This document shows positions 11,551 to 22,230 of a stretch of 64,000 nt of DNA, piece after piece. The translations under genes and the position numbers were made by a program. Under the pieces are notes generated by a model. That model did not search any database and was not told the origin of the DNA. It saw nothing but the letters and a program-made list of their open reading frames with translations. Position 1 is the stretch's first letter. Every line of letters begins with the position of its first letter. Source of the stretch: Alisma plantago-aquatica (lineage: Eukaryota; Streptophyta; Magnoliopsida; Alismatales; Alismataceae); assembly GCA_963693085.1 (NCBI GenBank), contig OY856412.1:1126134244-1126198243 (forward strand). Direction: 5' to 3'.

Positions 11551-13525
11551 ATTATTATAATATATAAGTCAAGAAAACAATAATATAGTAATTTACAATG
11601 GCAAAAAATGTAACCATCATAATGTTAAACTTATTCTTTAGTTTTTCCTAATAAACTAAATATTATGATAATTTGTATGTTACTAAAATATAATAGTCAT
11701 TTCTATGATATGATGGAAAATAAGAAAATAATAAAATCTACCATGTTTGACATCACAAAAAAATATTATAACTTAGAAAATAATGGGTGCATAATTTGTA
11801 AGTAGAAGTCAGATTGAGTACTTGATTTATAACAAAAATATACAATAACATTATGAGCAAGATATTGGTGAATAACATGAAAGAAGCATTGTGCACTCCG
11901 GTTAAACTTAAATCATACAAAATTTAACACGTCATTACATTGCATCATAAATAATAAATACTAAACAATACTTCTCTAAACCTTATTTTATAGTTTTATG
12001 CTTATATTATGTTTTAAGGGTTAATCTAATGATGATACATTGTCATTTCATTATTTTAAAAATATATCTTTATTTTATAATTTACAAAATCACACATATT
12101 GTTAAAATATTATGAAAAAATAATCATGAAATCATGTTCTATTGAGAAACAATCATATTGAGTAGTCTATTACCTCTCTTGGCATGTATTGTACCCGCAA
12201 TATAGATACATATCAAGCTGCATCATTAGCACAAGTAAAATATAACAACATAAAACTATGTACTTGATATAATTGTGATATGTTTAATTATTTAACATGA
12301 TATATAAAATATTTGATATTTCAATAAAGTATTCTATTAAATAAATCAGCCTACATCATTTGTATAAATCAAATATACACACTTAGAACTATGTACCTAC
12401 TTTTTAGTATATATTTAATTTTGTATAAATGAGATACATAATATTTGATATTTTCATGAAGTATACCATCGATTATTGTTTCCCAATTATTATATAATTT
12501 TTGCAAAGTAATAGTTAGCAGGTTAACATTAATACATGTATTTGTGATACAATTGTGACTATGTTTAAAAAAATGTTATTTTTAACATCAAAATATACTT
12601 GTGAAAATGAGAAAACTCATGAATTTTTATGAAATTTGTTCTATTTAAATATTTTTTACTTGTCATTTCTTACATTAGATCATATTGGTAATAAAATTAT
12701 TTCTTAAAAAAAGTACACATACTTTGACGGAAAATGTATTAGCATATAATTCAGTTAATATAAAAAAATAAACATTTTTACTTTAGTACCATATTGAATA
12801 TACACAACACATATATGTTCAAAAAAATCCAAATTAGAGGGGCTTCTCTCCCCTTATTGCCGCCACTGACTAGGACTATCTTTTATGTGATGTCTATGTC
12901 CTAGTCAAATTAAAGTTTAATTGAAATTTGATCGAATTGCATCTTGAACTAAAAACACGGTGTCCCAACGACACTAAATTTTAGAAAATAGCTCAATAAT
13001 TTTGAATGTTTTATCTACATATTCTAATGATTTTTATAATATTATAGGTTTAGAATGATTTTGAGTCATTCGTCACTTGCTCTTACATTTTCCCTATCAA
13101 ATTGTATAATTTGCACATATACAAAGCATAATATTGGTACATGTACAAGTATCTAAGAACATGTATTATTGCACATTCTTATCATTGAATCTTGAGTAAA
13201 TTCTTGATCACCTGGAACATTAGATCATACATTAGTAATACCAACAAAAAATAATTACATCTCAAAATTAGTGCGTGAAATATAATAAATCCAACATAGT
13301 AAACCAATATCAATACGTTAAACAACTCATAATGTTTAACGAGCAAAATTCCTTATAGCATGCTGGATTATATGGACCGCTAGAAACGAGCAAATATTTG
13401 ATAGAAAAATTGTACCACCTATCTTCTTGGCACAACGAATACATAGGGAGGTATATCTAAATAATGCTGCTTGGTGAAGGGAGAGTATCAACTCATCCAC
13501 TACGTACCCTCAGGTACATCATTGG
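11250..13525. other. AT-rich stretch without recognisable genes
   Basis: Apart from the ATT microsatellite, I see no long reading frame, no domain motif and no clear terminal repeats here. The base composition is strongly AT-rich, as in old transposon-derived intergenic DNA. Confidence 0.7.
11512..11547 (+). repeat. (ATT)n microsatellite
   Basis: About twelve uninterrupted ATT units followed by imperfect AT-rich sequence. It lies just outside the right arm of the inverted repeat. Confidence 0.95.
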
Positions 13526-14089
13526 TCACACCCAACTGAGAGACACATCAAAATCAATACAGATGCTTCTTGGAAAAGGAACAAAGCCACTATCGCCATG
13601 ATTGTTAGAGATTGTGCAGGAAATTGGATCCACGACCATGCGAGACAGATAGTTGCTAGCTCGCCTCTCCATGCTAAAGTCATATATGTAGATCTGGCCT
13701 TTGAGGTTGCGAGAATAGAGGGTCTATCTGACTTAATCGTCGAAACCGACTGTAAAGTACTCGTGCATATGCTCCAAAGACAACCAGGGCAAGATCCCAA
13801 GTACTCAAACTATATCGAGAGAATACAAAGGAGTATAGATGAACACCCCAATTGGGAGATAAAATTTGGAAGAAGGGAGTGCAACAAAGCAGCTGATGAG
13901 CTTGAAAAACATCACCAAAAGAATACTACTGGCTATTTTGATTATACCCGACCCCCAGAATGTATTAAGTCAATTCTAGATTGTGAACATTGTAATGGTA
14001 GTAGTACTACCACATTTACGAAACATGCAAACTTAGAGTCGTGTAATTTATTTCCGTACTGGCTTGCAAGAGGAGGGCGAGATGAATGA
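13526..14089 (+). pseudogene. RNase H-like domain (RVT_3 type), LINE remnant
   Basis: One open frame contains the RNase H acidic pattern: INTDAS (first Asp), the VARIEGL segment (Glu) and VETDCK (second Asp). A C-terminal region follows with the sequence RRECNKAADEL, which matches the usual N-x-A-D segment. This domain is the 3' end of ORF2 in plant L1-like elements, though host RNase H-like proteins also carry it. No reverse transcriptase lies upstream and the frame has no clear start, so I read it as a 3'-end fragment of a LINE different from the one in the inverted repeat. The stretch after about residue 110 is unlike other RNase H tails. Confidence 0.65.
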
Positions 14090-14309
14090 ATAGCCTCCTA
14101 GCTCCCCCCCAAAAAAAAAACAACAACTCATAATGTACATAAAATAAAAATATTTTTCCTCCAAATTGCACTAATGCATATTACATTGAGATGTAGGGAA
14201 GGAGGCCAACAAGTTGTAACGCTGGTCTTTTCTAAGTAGAAAAAGCAATTATTCAAAACACTACATCTATATACGAGAGAGGTCATGTTACTAAGAACCG
14301 CAACCTTTA

Positions 14310-14549
14310 TTGCTAAGAACTCTAAATAAGAAGCCACGGCAGGACTACCTAGGAGCGATTGCTGAAGACTTTAAAGCGCTGCAATATCAGTTTACTACTT
14401 GTAGTTTTCTTTATGCGAATCGTAGGTGTAATAGGGTTTCCCATGAGGTAGCCAATCTAGCTCGTAGAGGTCAAGTAGATAGTTTTCCCTTTACGCATTC
14501 TTTTCCTTCAAACTTGTTAGCTCTTGTGAACCTTGATTTATCTAGCTAA
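14310..14549 (+). pseudogene. C-terminal RNase H fragment of another LINE
   Basis: The frame has the closing segment of RVT_3 RNase H, with RRCNRVSHEVANLAR matching the family's R-x-x-N-x-x-A-x-x-L-A pattern. The usual acidic residue after the His position is absent. A C-rich stretch and an A-run at about 14593-14603 follow, probably a decayed LINE 3' tail. It abuts the CACTA-derived gene at 14633. Confidence 0.6.
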
Positions 14550-14632
14550 TAGAAGTTGTGCCGGGGAGCCAACCTTGGGTTTCCCGCCCCACCCTAAAAA
14601 AAAATGTAAGTGTGTTTTTTATCAAATTTTAG

Positions 14633-17600
14633 GTTGGTGATGTACCTCGTGAAGAAATTACAGCACTTGATGAGCAGAAAAAGAAAATTGAGAAAGTGAG
14701 GGGCATCACAATGATGAACAAGTTAATACAGCAAAGGGGCAATGGACCCAAAATGGCTGTGGATTTCGATCAGGCAGGAAATCCATATGGAGTGAACCGC
14801 AACTCATTTGTTTCATATCTTGGGGTTCTTACTCGCAGCCATTGCAGTCCTATCCTAGAATCATGGCATAAAGTTCCTAAGGGGAAGAAAGATCACATAT
14901 GGAAGGAACTATGCGTGAGTTATTATTATTTGTAATTCTATTTTTGTATATTACTAATTTTTAGGATACTAGTTAATAACAATTCTATTGAATTTGCAGA
15001 GCATATTTAATCTAGATGAAAAGCTGCATCATAAATGTGTGATGCAACGTTGTGGGAGGGTCCTAAGGAACTATAGGACCAATCTCACCCGAGATTACAT
15101 ACACGATGCTGAGAATATGTTCTTGATTGATTCCGATTCTACACATTGATCAGTATTTCACTAACTCTACACTAATAATTTTTGTTTGTATTCTCTTTGA
15201 AAAATAAATATAGGAAGAAGGAAGCCACACATCAATGGAACTACTTGGACCCCAAAGAATAGGAGGAGTTTGTTACCCAAAGAAAAACAGATGAATTCAA
15301 GGTATTAAGCGCCACTCCCAATTTAATTAATATATGTTTTTATATATTCACCTATTCAAGATTAACCTTTAGTGTTACTAACCAAATCAATGTGCTAACT
15401 AACTAGGCTATCAACGATGCTCAACGAGAAAGGAATGCACTGAATGTGCACGACCACACAATGGGTCCAAGAGGATATGTAGGCATTCGCCAAAGACTAC
15501 AGGCCGAGTCTACTCACCCTACTGCTACTCAAGAGACTGTAGAGTCCTCTACTGCTGCTCCCACACCTCTGCCTCGTCATGTTATGTGGATAGCTGGGAG
15601 GCAAAACAAGAAGGGAGAGATACCGAAGCCCGCAACCGCTGAGGCGGCTGCAAAAATGGTAAAAATCAAACTCATAGAGCAATCTATCGATATTGATTAT
15701 TGTTATGTTTACTTACGATTTTTTGTTGATGGTGCTTAGAGGGAGCTACACGAGCAGAGGAAGGAAGACAAGTTCATCCCTCAGGGTACAAGGGATGAAT
15801 TGATAGTTGCTCTGGGTAACCCAGAGCATCCTGGACGTGTAAGGGGTGCAGGCGCTGGTGTGGGCATCAAAATGTTCTTTAGGCCATCCCAGTGCAAACC
15901 TGTCACAAAAGAGGGACTTTCATAAGCTGAGGTAACTTATTCTTATTTTAGAACGTTATTGCGAAAGGGAATTCAATAATCAGAAACTAGCATTTCTTTT
16001 ATCCATGTATAGGTAGATTCCTTAATTGATAGGAGAGTCGAGGAAGTAGTTGATAAAAGACTCCAGGAAGCATTTAACACGTGGCAGGCATCTCAGACTA
16101 CCACTCAGACAGTACATGTGGTGAACCTCTCTTCTCCTACTGCTCGTACTGTAGAGGTTGGGAGTAATCCTATAGACCCACAACCTAGTATGTCCTTTGT
16201 AAGTATTTTTATGGCATATATAATAGCTAGTCTATTCAAGATGATATGTTTGTGTATATATGCATATAACATTCTTTACGTAAATTTGTAGGGGTTGAAG
16301 CCATGCCCACTACAAAGTGAAGGATATATCGTTGCCGATGCATCGGCTTACCCACCCCTTAAAGGGTGCATGTTTCATGGGAGTCCAGTACCAGATGGCA
16401 TGGTACGTGTGAGCCCCATACATATACTCGCTGGCTGGACGAATCTTGCACTGCTTCATGCACACCCAGATGCTAAAACACTTGGTGAGGCAGTAGGTAG
16501 AGTGATAATGTGGCCCGAAGCAGATGTCCTCTATACTGATATTGTATGATAAATTTTCATTACTTTAATTTGTCAGTGTGTATATATATATGAGTCAATT
16601 GATATGAAATTATATATACAGGTCAAAAAGACAAGAACCAGTACATCTCAGCCTCCACATCCTCGACTACCAAGTTGGCTTCCAGGGGACCTACACGCCT
16701 CGATAGGTCCTAATTGTAGGAGTGTGGCAGTATGGATCGACGAATATAATCCAAATTGCCCTATAAATGTTACTATTCCGGAGAATGTTGTAGGTAAATC
16801 ATACGATAACAATCTATTTATACAAGTTTAGCATACGTATTAATGCATACGTAATAGAAGTTCTGGATACGTATTTATGCAGGTCAAACATTCGGAAACA
16901 ACATATTTATATAAGATATTTTGGAGTTGTTTAGTTATGAATGGTTGAACACATCTATGATAGAGCTGTGGATATGGTGAGATTAATGCATATGGTAATC
17001 TAGTTTATACATCCATATACCTTGTTTTATATATGGCAATCTGGTTTCTCATATATTAATGCATACGTAATACATGTTTTGCAACCACTTATACAAGACA
17101 TGTACAGATTTTGGGTTTTCCCATGTGGGATTTTTGGTTCCATCTTTGATTAGTCTTGTAGATACAGACCCTTCTTCAGTTACTTCATACTGCTGTGATG
17201 CTTTTAAATATTTTGGTAAAAATAATAAGACGGTGATAATAGCTCCATTCAATATCGAGTAAGTTTACTTTGCTTGTAATTTGGACTTAAGCAAATTGCA
17301 TTTTTATTGCGGATATTGAGTTATTAATTTTCTAATTTCTTACATGTAGTGCTAAGCATTAGGAGTTATTAGTTATTGTCCCCAAGACATTCACCGTCTA
17401 TTATCTAGATCCTACAGGGAGTGAGTTGGATGTATTATATGGACATGAAATTAAAAGGCCATTATTCTCGTGAGAAATATTTTATGTTTTTATATCTGTT
17501 AATATCTATTACTGCATTACTATTTAATTATGCAATTTAATGTGTTACATTAACATATATAGGGCTTTAAAAAGTATAAAAAAGCTGGAGGAAAGGTCCC

Positions 17601-17850
17601 TAGGAAAAAAATCTGACACTCATTTGGGAGAATGTGAAAGTAATTTCCTGACTCCAATGTATATATTATTTAGGTGAACTGTGCTTATTTGTATTTTTGA
17701 ATATTTTGTATGTTTCAATTTATAGTGTGCTATACAAGACAACGGCTGGGCATGTGCCTACTATGTGATGCGATTTATGGACCTAATCATCAAACATGTC
17801 GTATTGGAAATCGATAACATACAACATGTATTATACATAGTCTCGTTAGA
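14633..17850 (+). pseudogene. CACTA (En/Spm-like) gene remnant with Transposase_24-like and Ulp1-like parts
   Basis: This is a decayed multi-exon gene of a plant CACTA element. Splice signals support exons near 14633-14914, 15000-15146, 15214-15301, 15407-15658, 15740-15931, 16013-16198, 16292-16543 and 16622-16793. Exons 1-2 resemble Transposase_24 (FDQAGNPYG, SYLGVLTRS, SIFNLDEK, LTRDYI). The 3' part near 17100-17850 resembles a Ulp1/C48 cysteine protease: a His in AKH, an Asp in VYYLD, and a Cys in NGWACAYYVMRFM. The Trp normally after the catalytic His is a TAG stop near 17359. Other stops are near 15147, in exon 3 (PKE-stop), and near 15924. CACTA terminal repeats were not found, so the borders are open. 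Confidence 0.7.
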
Positions 17851-18689
17851 TAATATGAAATATATGAATCTTATTATATATTATTATAATTATGTATAAC
17901 AAAGATAATGGTCTCACACGCATACGTCTACCTCCATTTGCTTATGGATGTGTGTCCATGGAGGAAATAGGTTAAAACCAAATACAAATCCTATTTAAAG
18001 CATTAAAAATGATAGCTAAAATTTCTCAAAAAATTTAAACCTTGCATCCATGAAAGGAAATAGAATCACAATATGTAAATCAGTTCTAGTTCCTTATAGT
18101 AGTTTCATATCGGTCTTATCCAAGATTCTAGAGACAAAGAGGGTTCATTCCTCATAGATAACATGGTATCAAATGTGATTACTAGAAGAGAAGAAAATAT
18201 GTATGAAAGTAGAAGGAATGCCTAGGGAAACATTTATGAAGATGTAGAAACTCATGGCATGAATGGGAGAAACTTCTCCAATAATGATTTGGGTGTCTTA
18301 GGGCAGCAACAACTCCTTCCCTTTTGGATGGCGTGCTTGGATCCCCCTCTTTATAAACTTGAACCACAATCAACTCTTTAAGTAAAACTTACTCATGTGC
18401 AACCTATGGTCATAGTGAACCCTTGTCCATCTACTATACCAATGCCATATTTTCCCCTTGACTAATATATAACATTCCTCTTTCAACTACTCATGAACAC
18501 TATGGGGGAAGTATTAATGTCACTCATAATTCTAATATACCTAATGAATACTCCTTGATAAATTCATTAGGATGCAACCATCCTAATTCAAGGGTGAAGG
18601 AGAATTATGGATTGTTGATAAAGCTGGCGATTGGATCTTATCTTCGAAATGTACTTATAAAGGTATGTCATGTCCTCTGCATCAAAAAG
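17851..18689. other. AT-rich stretch, nothing recognised
   Basis: No domain, terminal repeat or RNA gene could be supported. Short open frames here look like chance. Confidence 0.6.
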
Positions 18690-19020
18690 AAATATTCTCT
18701 ATATATGTTTTAGATGGACTAGAGAGAGTCTAGTGGCATGGAGTTACTCAAATTTTTGACACATCATCTATGACTTGGGAAGAATTTCTCACCATCTTTC
18801 TAGGAAAATATGTTTGTCCAAATACTCTAAGGAAGAAAGAGGCTGAGTTTTACATTCTGTAGAAAAGGATTTTAAGTATCTCAACATATATTAAAAAAAT
18901 TCTATTGCTAGAACGTTATGATACTAGCCTCATGGAACCTCAAAAGTCCACTCTCTTCTTAGAGGGCCTTAATTACCAAACCACTCAATTATCTTGTAAC
19001 ACAACTTCCACTAACCTTCT
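18690..19020 (+). pseudogene. Ty3-type retrotransposon gag remnant
   Basis: The translation follows the Retrotrans_gag pattern: a W-x-G-V segment, then MTWEEFLTIFLGKYV, then RKKEAEFYIL, a stop, and STYIKK...LLLERYD. It holds two in-frame TAG stops (near 18731 and 18862). LTRs, a primer-binding site and pol were not recognised nearby, so this is an isolated scrap. Confidence 0.65.
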
Positions 19021-21399
19021 AACACATGGTGGATAAAGGTTTAGTTGTTCAAGCTTTTCCAATATACCACTCAACTAAGAATTCTAACAAAATAAAGGAT
19101 GTGAATGACGACCATCGTGTCAAGTGTATCCATTTTCTATATCACCACCCTCCAGGCAGATGTATTTCATTGCACCCTAGAAACATGGAGATGATAACAA
19201 ACTAATATACCATCCTTGTGGTTAGAGAGGGCAAAATAATATAAATGATGCACAAATAACTGTTTACTAGTTTGCTGACATATATATGAAAAAATGTAAA
19301 TGTAATTAAACAATACATAAAATTACCCTAGTCTAGTTTCTACAATAACTGTAATTATTGATACATAAAAACCCAGTAAGGTTGAGTTGTTTCTTGTCAT
19401 CAAGAAATTATACTCATACATATCGTTGAAAGATATGCCAAGTAGAAAAATCCTATAAATAATGATTCTACTAACCAACCTCCACCAAATGGTCCCAAAT
19501 CTTTGCTCTCCACCACAAAACATGTAGATTCTATAGAATCTATCTATCACAGTACAAGCATGAATGATATTAGTAAGATTGATAAATCAGAAAAACTAAT
19601 CAACGAATATTATATATCATGGAATTCATGAAATTTATTGAGTGTATCACATAATCTCCCTATTATACATTGCTATTGAGAAAGTATGTCTACAATGGAA
19701 GCATTTCTAAAATCATGGTGTATGAGGGTTAATCATGCATGTGTCCTACCAGAAAGAAAATAGGTGAATGTTAATGGGTGTATTAGAATAAAAATTGCAC
19801 ATTAATCAAAATTCATAATTCAATGAAAATATGATGAATCTAAATGATGTATGGTATGAGATGTATTCTGATGAATATAAATTTGAAAATGCAAGTATCC
19901 ATGATGTGGAATGCCTTTTTTGAATGACAAGACTGTGGGTAGAAGGTGTTTATGATGAACTAAGTTGCAAACTTTCTAATTTCATCCAAGGATATAATTT
20001 GAATTGAAAACAACCTACTACTTTTCTCCTTTGTTTCATTTTCTCATTTATTTATCTAATTATTTCATTTTTTATTTTGTATTGCTTCTTGATAGTGTGC
20101 CTTTACTTTATCAATATGGATCTTATATGGTAGAACCTTAAGTAAAATGGATATGTGGAATGTGAAATAATTTTCCTACTTCAAATTAAGTTTGTGCAAA
20201 AAGTATAAAAAACATTTGTGTAAAAGAATACTTCATGTAATTCTACACGTAATTATGAATAAAACATACATTTTTTATTTATGCAAATGTAATAAGATAT
20301 GCTTTCCTACTATATTAATGCACTGTACTAAAAATATCAACTAAAATATTCCTACAATGCGGTGAGAAAAGAATGGAAGTGGATGGAGATCATGCAAACT
20401 AGGATACATTGTCCTCCTAAATCATAATATGCCTCTTACACTATTTATTTGTGAGTCAAGGCAATTCTAAAGCCTATTCCACAACTAAATCATAGATCAA
20501 AATATAGATTGATTAGACAGACTCAAACCAGATTTATGTCCAATGCCTTAGAGTTCAACTACATGTGATTTTTATAATACATATCTTCAATATGATTAGT
20601 TCAAAAAAAATTTTAAGAATAAACATACTAAAAAATAATGAAAGTGGGATAAGAGAAATAAATGATATTACAAGATGATTTTATTGAGTGATTGATACCA
20701 AAACCAAGAACAATTTTTCCCTAAGTTAAGTTTTTTCTTTTCATTATTATCTTAGTATGGTACACTAGATATAATTTGACCCTAGATAAATCACAAAAAT
20801 ACATTAAAACAAATATACAGGTGCAAGAAATATACATCATGAAATTACCCCTTCATTTATCATTGTCATTGTACATAGTGTCAAGAAGACTCAAAAGAGC
20901 AATGGGAAACATGTGCCAGAACCATTATGATAGAGGTATGATGCAACTTGTGTTTGAATGCTCCAAAATTTTAAAGTATTACAAAATTATTGATAAAAAA
21001 TTTTAGACACAACATAGCTAGAAGTAAATGAAAGATGGAGAAGAGTACAAAAATGGGCTTCCTCAAACAAGCATCTTTGTTTACCATCCTAGGATGGACA
21101 CCTACCAATCAAAAAAATTAGTAGGCCATGTAGGAGGGCAATCTCTTCATCGCATTATTTCAAAAAACTTATTTCTGGCACAATGATAAAAAATAAACAA
21201 ATAGTTAGGAGGCCAAGGTGTATGGTAAACATACCATCTTATATGTAGATAATAGATGAAATCATGAAAGTATATGACACTTTAATTTTAATGTAGGAGC
21301 ACATACATAATTAGTTGATGATGAGCTGAATTATACAATGATGTTTACTTATCAATGTTGTTACCATTACCAGCGGATCACTCTTGTATACACATGATG
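19021..21399. other. AT-rich stretch, nothing recognised
   Basis: No long open frame with domain motifs, no terminal repeats and no RNA gene were seen. Open frames of 60-76 codons are low-complexity and lie in AT-rich sequence. Confidence 0.6.
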
Positions 21400-21689
21400 T
21401 GTAACGTCCCAAGATTTGAGGCCTCAGACAAAATGATCTTAAAAGGAATGATTGTACTACCCACATCATCAAGGTGAACCTCCTTTTCAGGGAGCCCATC
21501 TATAAGAACTCCATAGTTAAGATTGCTCAGTTTGGAGTAGTACTAGGATGGGTGACCAGTCCGAAAGTTGATCCTGGCTTGCACGTGAGTGAGTACAAAG
21601 CATGCAGTTATGGCTAGTGGTGGTATGAGGGGCTAATCATCATTCATGAAACTCTACTACATCCTTGGGCAGTTGGCCCAGGTATTACA
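21400..21689 (+). repeat. Cassandra 5' LTR with 5S rRNA-like segment
   Basis: The 5S-like part spans about 21440-21592. It contains GAACTCC, an A-box-like AGTTAAG and a C-box that reads AGTACTAGGATGGGTGACC, identical to the conserved 5S internal promoter. The middle is altered, so a normal 5S rRNA fold is unlikely. Confidence 0.88.
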
Positions 21690-21691
21690 AG

Positions 21692-21703
21692 TGGCATCAG
21701 AGC
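21692..21703 (+). other. Cassandra primer-binding site
   Basis: TGGCATCAGAGC begins two bases after the 5' LTR. It matches the initiator-Met tRNA primer site (TGGTATCAGAGC) with one change. Confidence 0.85.
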
Positions 21704-21928
21704 TAATTACCCTCTAGTAGGTGGGGCCCACATGGACAAATGGAAATCCAGTCTTGATCTGTGTGGCCCAGGCATGTTGGAAAGGACTGTCCATGGTGAT
21801 GTAGCCACCCTTGCGCTGGTATTCTGTGATCAAGAGTTGGGTGTCCATGGGCCATCATGGGTCTGCACTGAAATGGGGTCAAATTATGAGGCCATATAGT
21901 TGAGCCTTGATGAGGACATCAAGAGTCT

Positions 21929-21940
21929 AAGTGGGGGAGA
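21929..21940 (+). other. Cassandra polypurine tract
   Basis: AAGTGGGGGAGA lies directly before the 3' LTR, where plus-strand DNA synthesis is primed. Confidence 0.8.
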
Positions 21941-21941
21941 T

Positions 21942-22230
21942 TGTAACTTCCCAGGATTTTAGGCCTTGGATAAAATGATATTAAAAGGAATGATTGGACT
22001 ACCCATATCACTAAGGTGCACCCCCTTTTTAGGGATCCCATCCCTAAGAACTCCATAGTTAAGTGTGCTCAGCTTGGATTAGTGTTATGATGGGTGACCA
22101 GTCGAGAAGTTGATCCTAACTTGCATGTGAGTGAGGACAAAGTGTGCAGTTAAGGCTAGAGTGGTATGTGGGTCCAGTCATCATTCCTAAAACTCTACTA
22201 GAGCCTAGGGCAGTGGGCCCGAGTGTTACA
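21942..22230 (+). repeat. Cassandra 3' LTR with 5S rRNA-like segment
   Basis: Matches the 5' LTR throughout. The 5S-like part is about 21983-22131 and keeps GGATCCCATC, GAACTCC and AGTTAAG, all close to plant 5S rRNA. Its C-box is more decayed (TTATGATGGGTGACC) than in the 5' LTR. Confidence 0.87.

Larger units (their letters stand above)
21400..22230 (+). mobile_element. Cassandra-type TRIM retrotransposon, structurally complete
   Basis: This 831-bp element has two LTRs of 290 and 289 bp, a primer-binding site, a purine tract and no coding sequence. Both LTRs begin TGTAAC and end TTACA, and both contain 5S rRNA-like sequence. Five-base target duplications TGATG flank it exactly (21395-21399 and 22231-22235). 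These are the defining traits of Cassandra elements, whose LTRs carry a 5S rRNA gene with its internal RNA polymerase III promoter. The element depends on enzymes from other retrotransposons. The two LTRs differ at many positions, so the insertion is not recent. Confidence 0.92.

Noticed and set aside
13526..14089. A functional host RNase H gene
   Set aside because: There is no start region or further domain, and the C-terminus diverges from known proteins. It fits a LINE 3'-end fragment better.
21440..22131. Two possible 5S rRNA genes
   Set aside because: They are parts of Cassandra LTRs with paired ends, primer site and target duplications. The 5S core is altered and not a normal gene.
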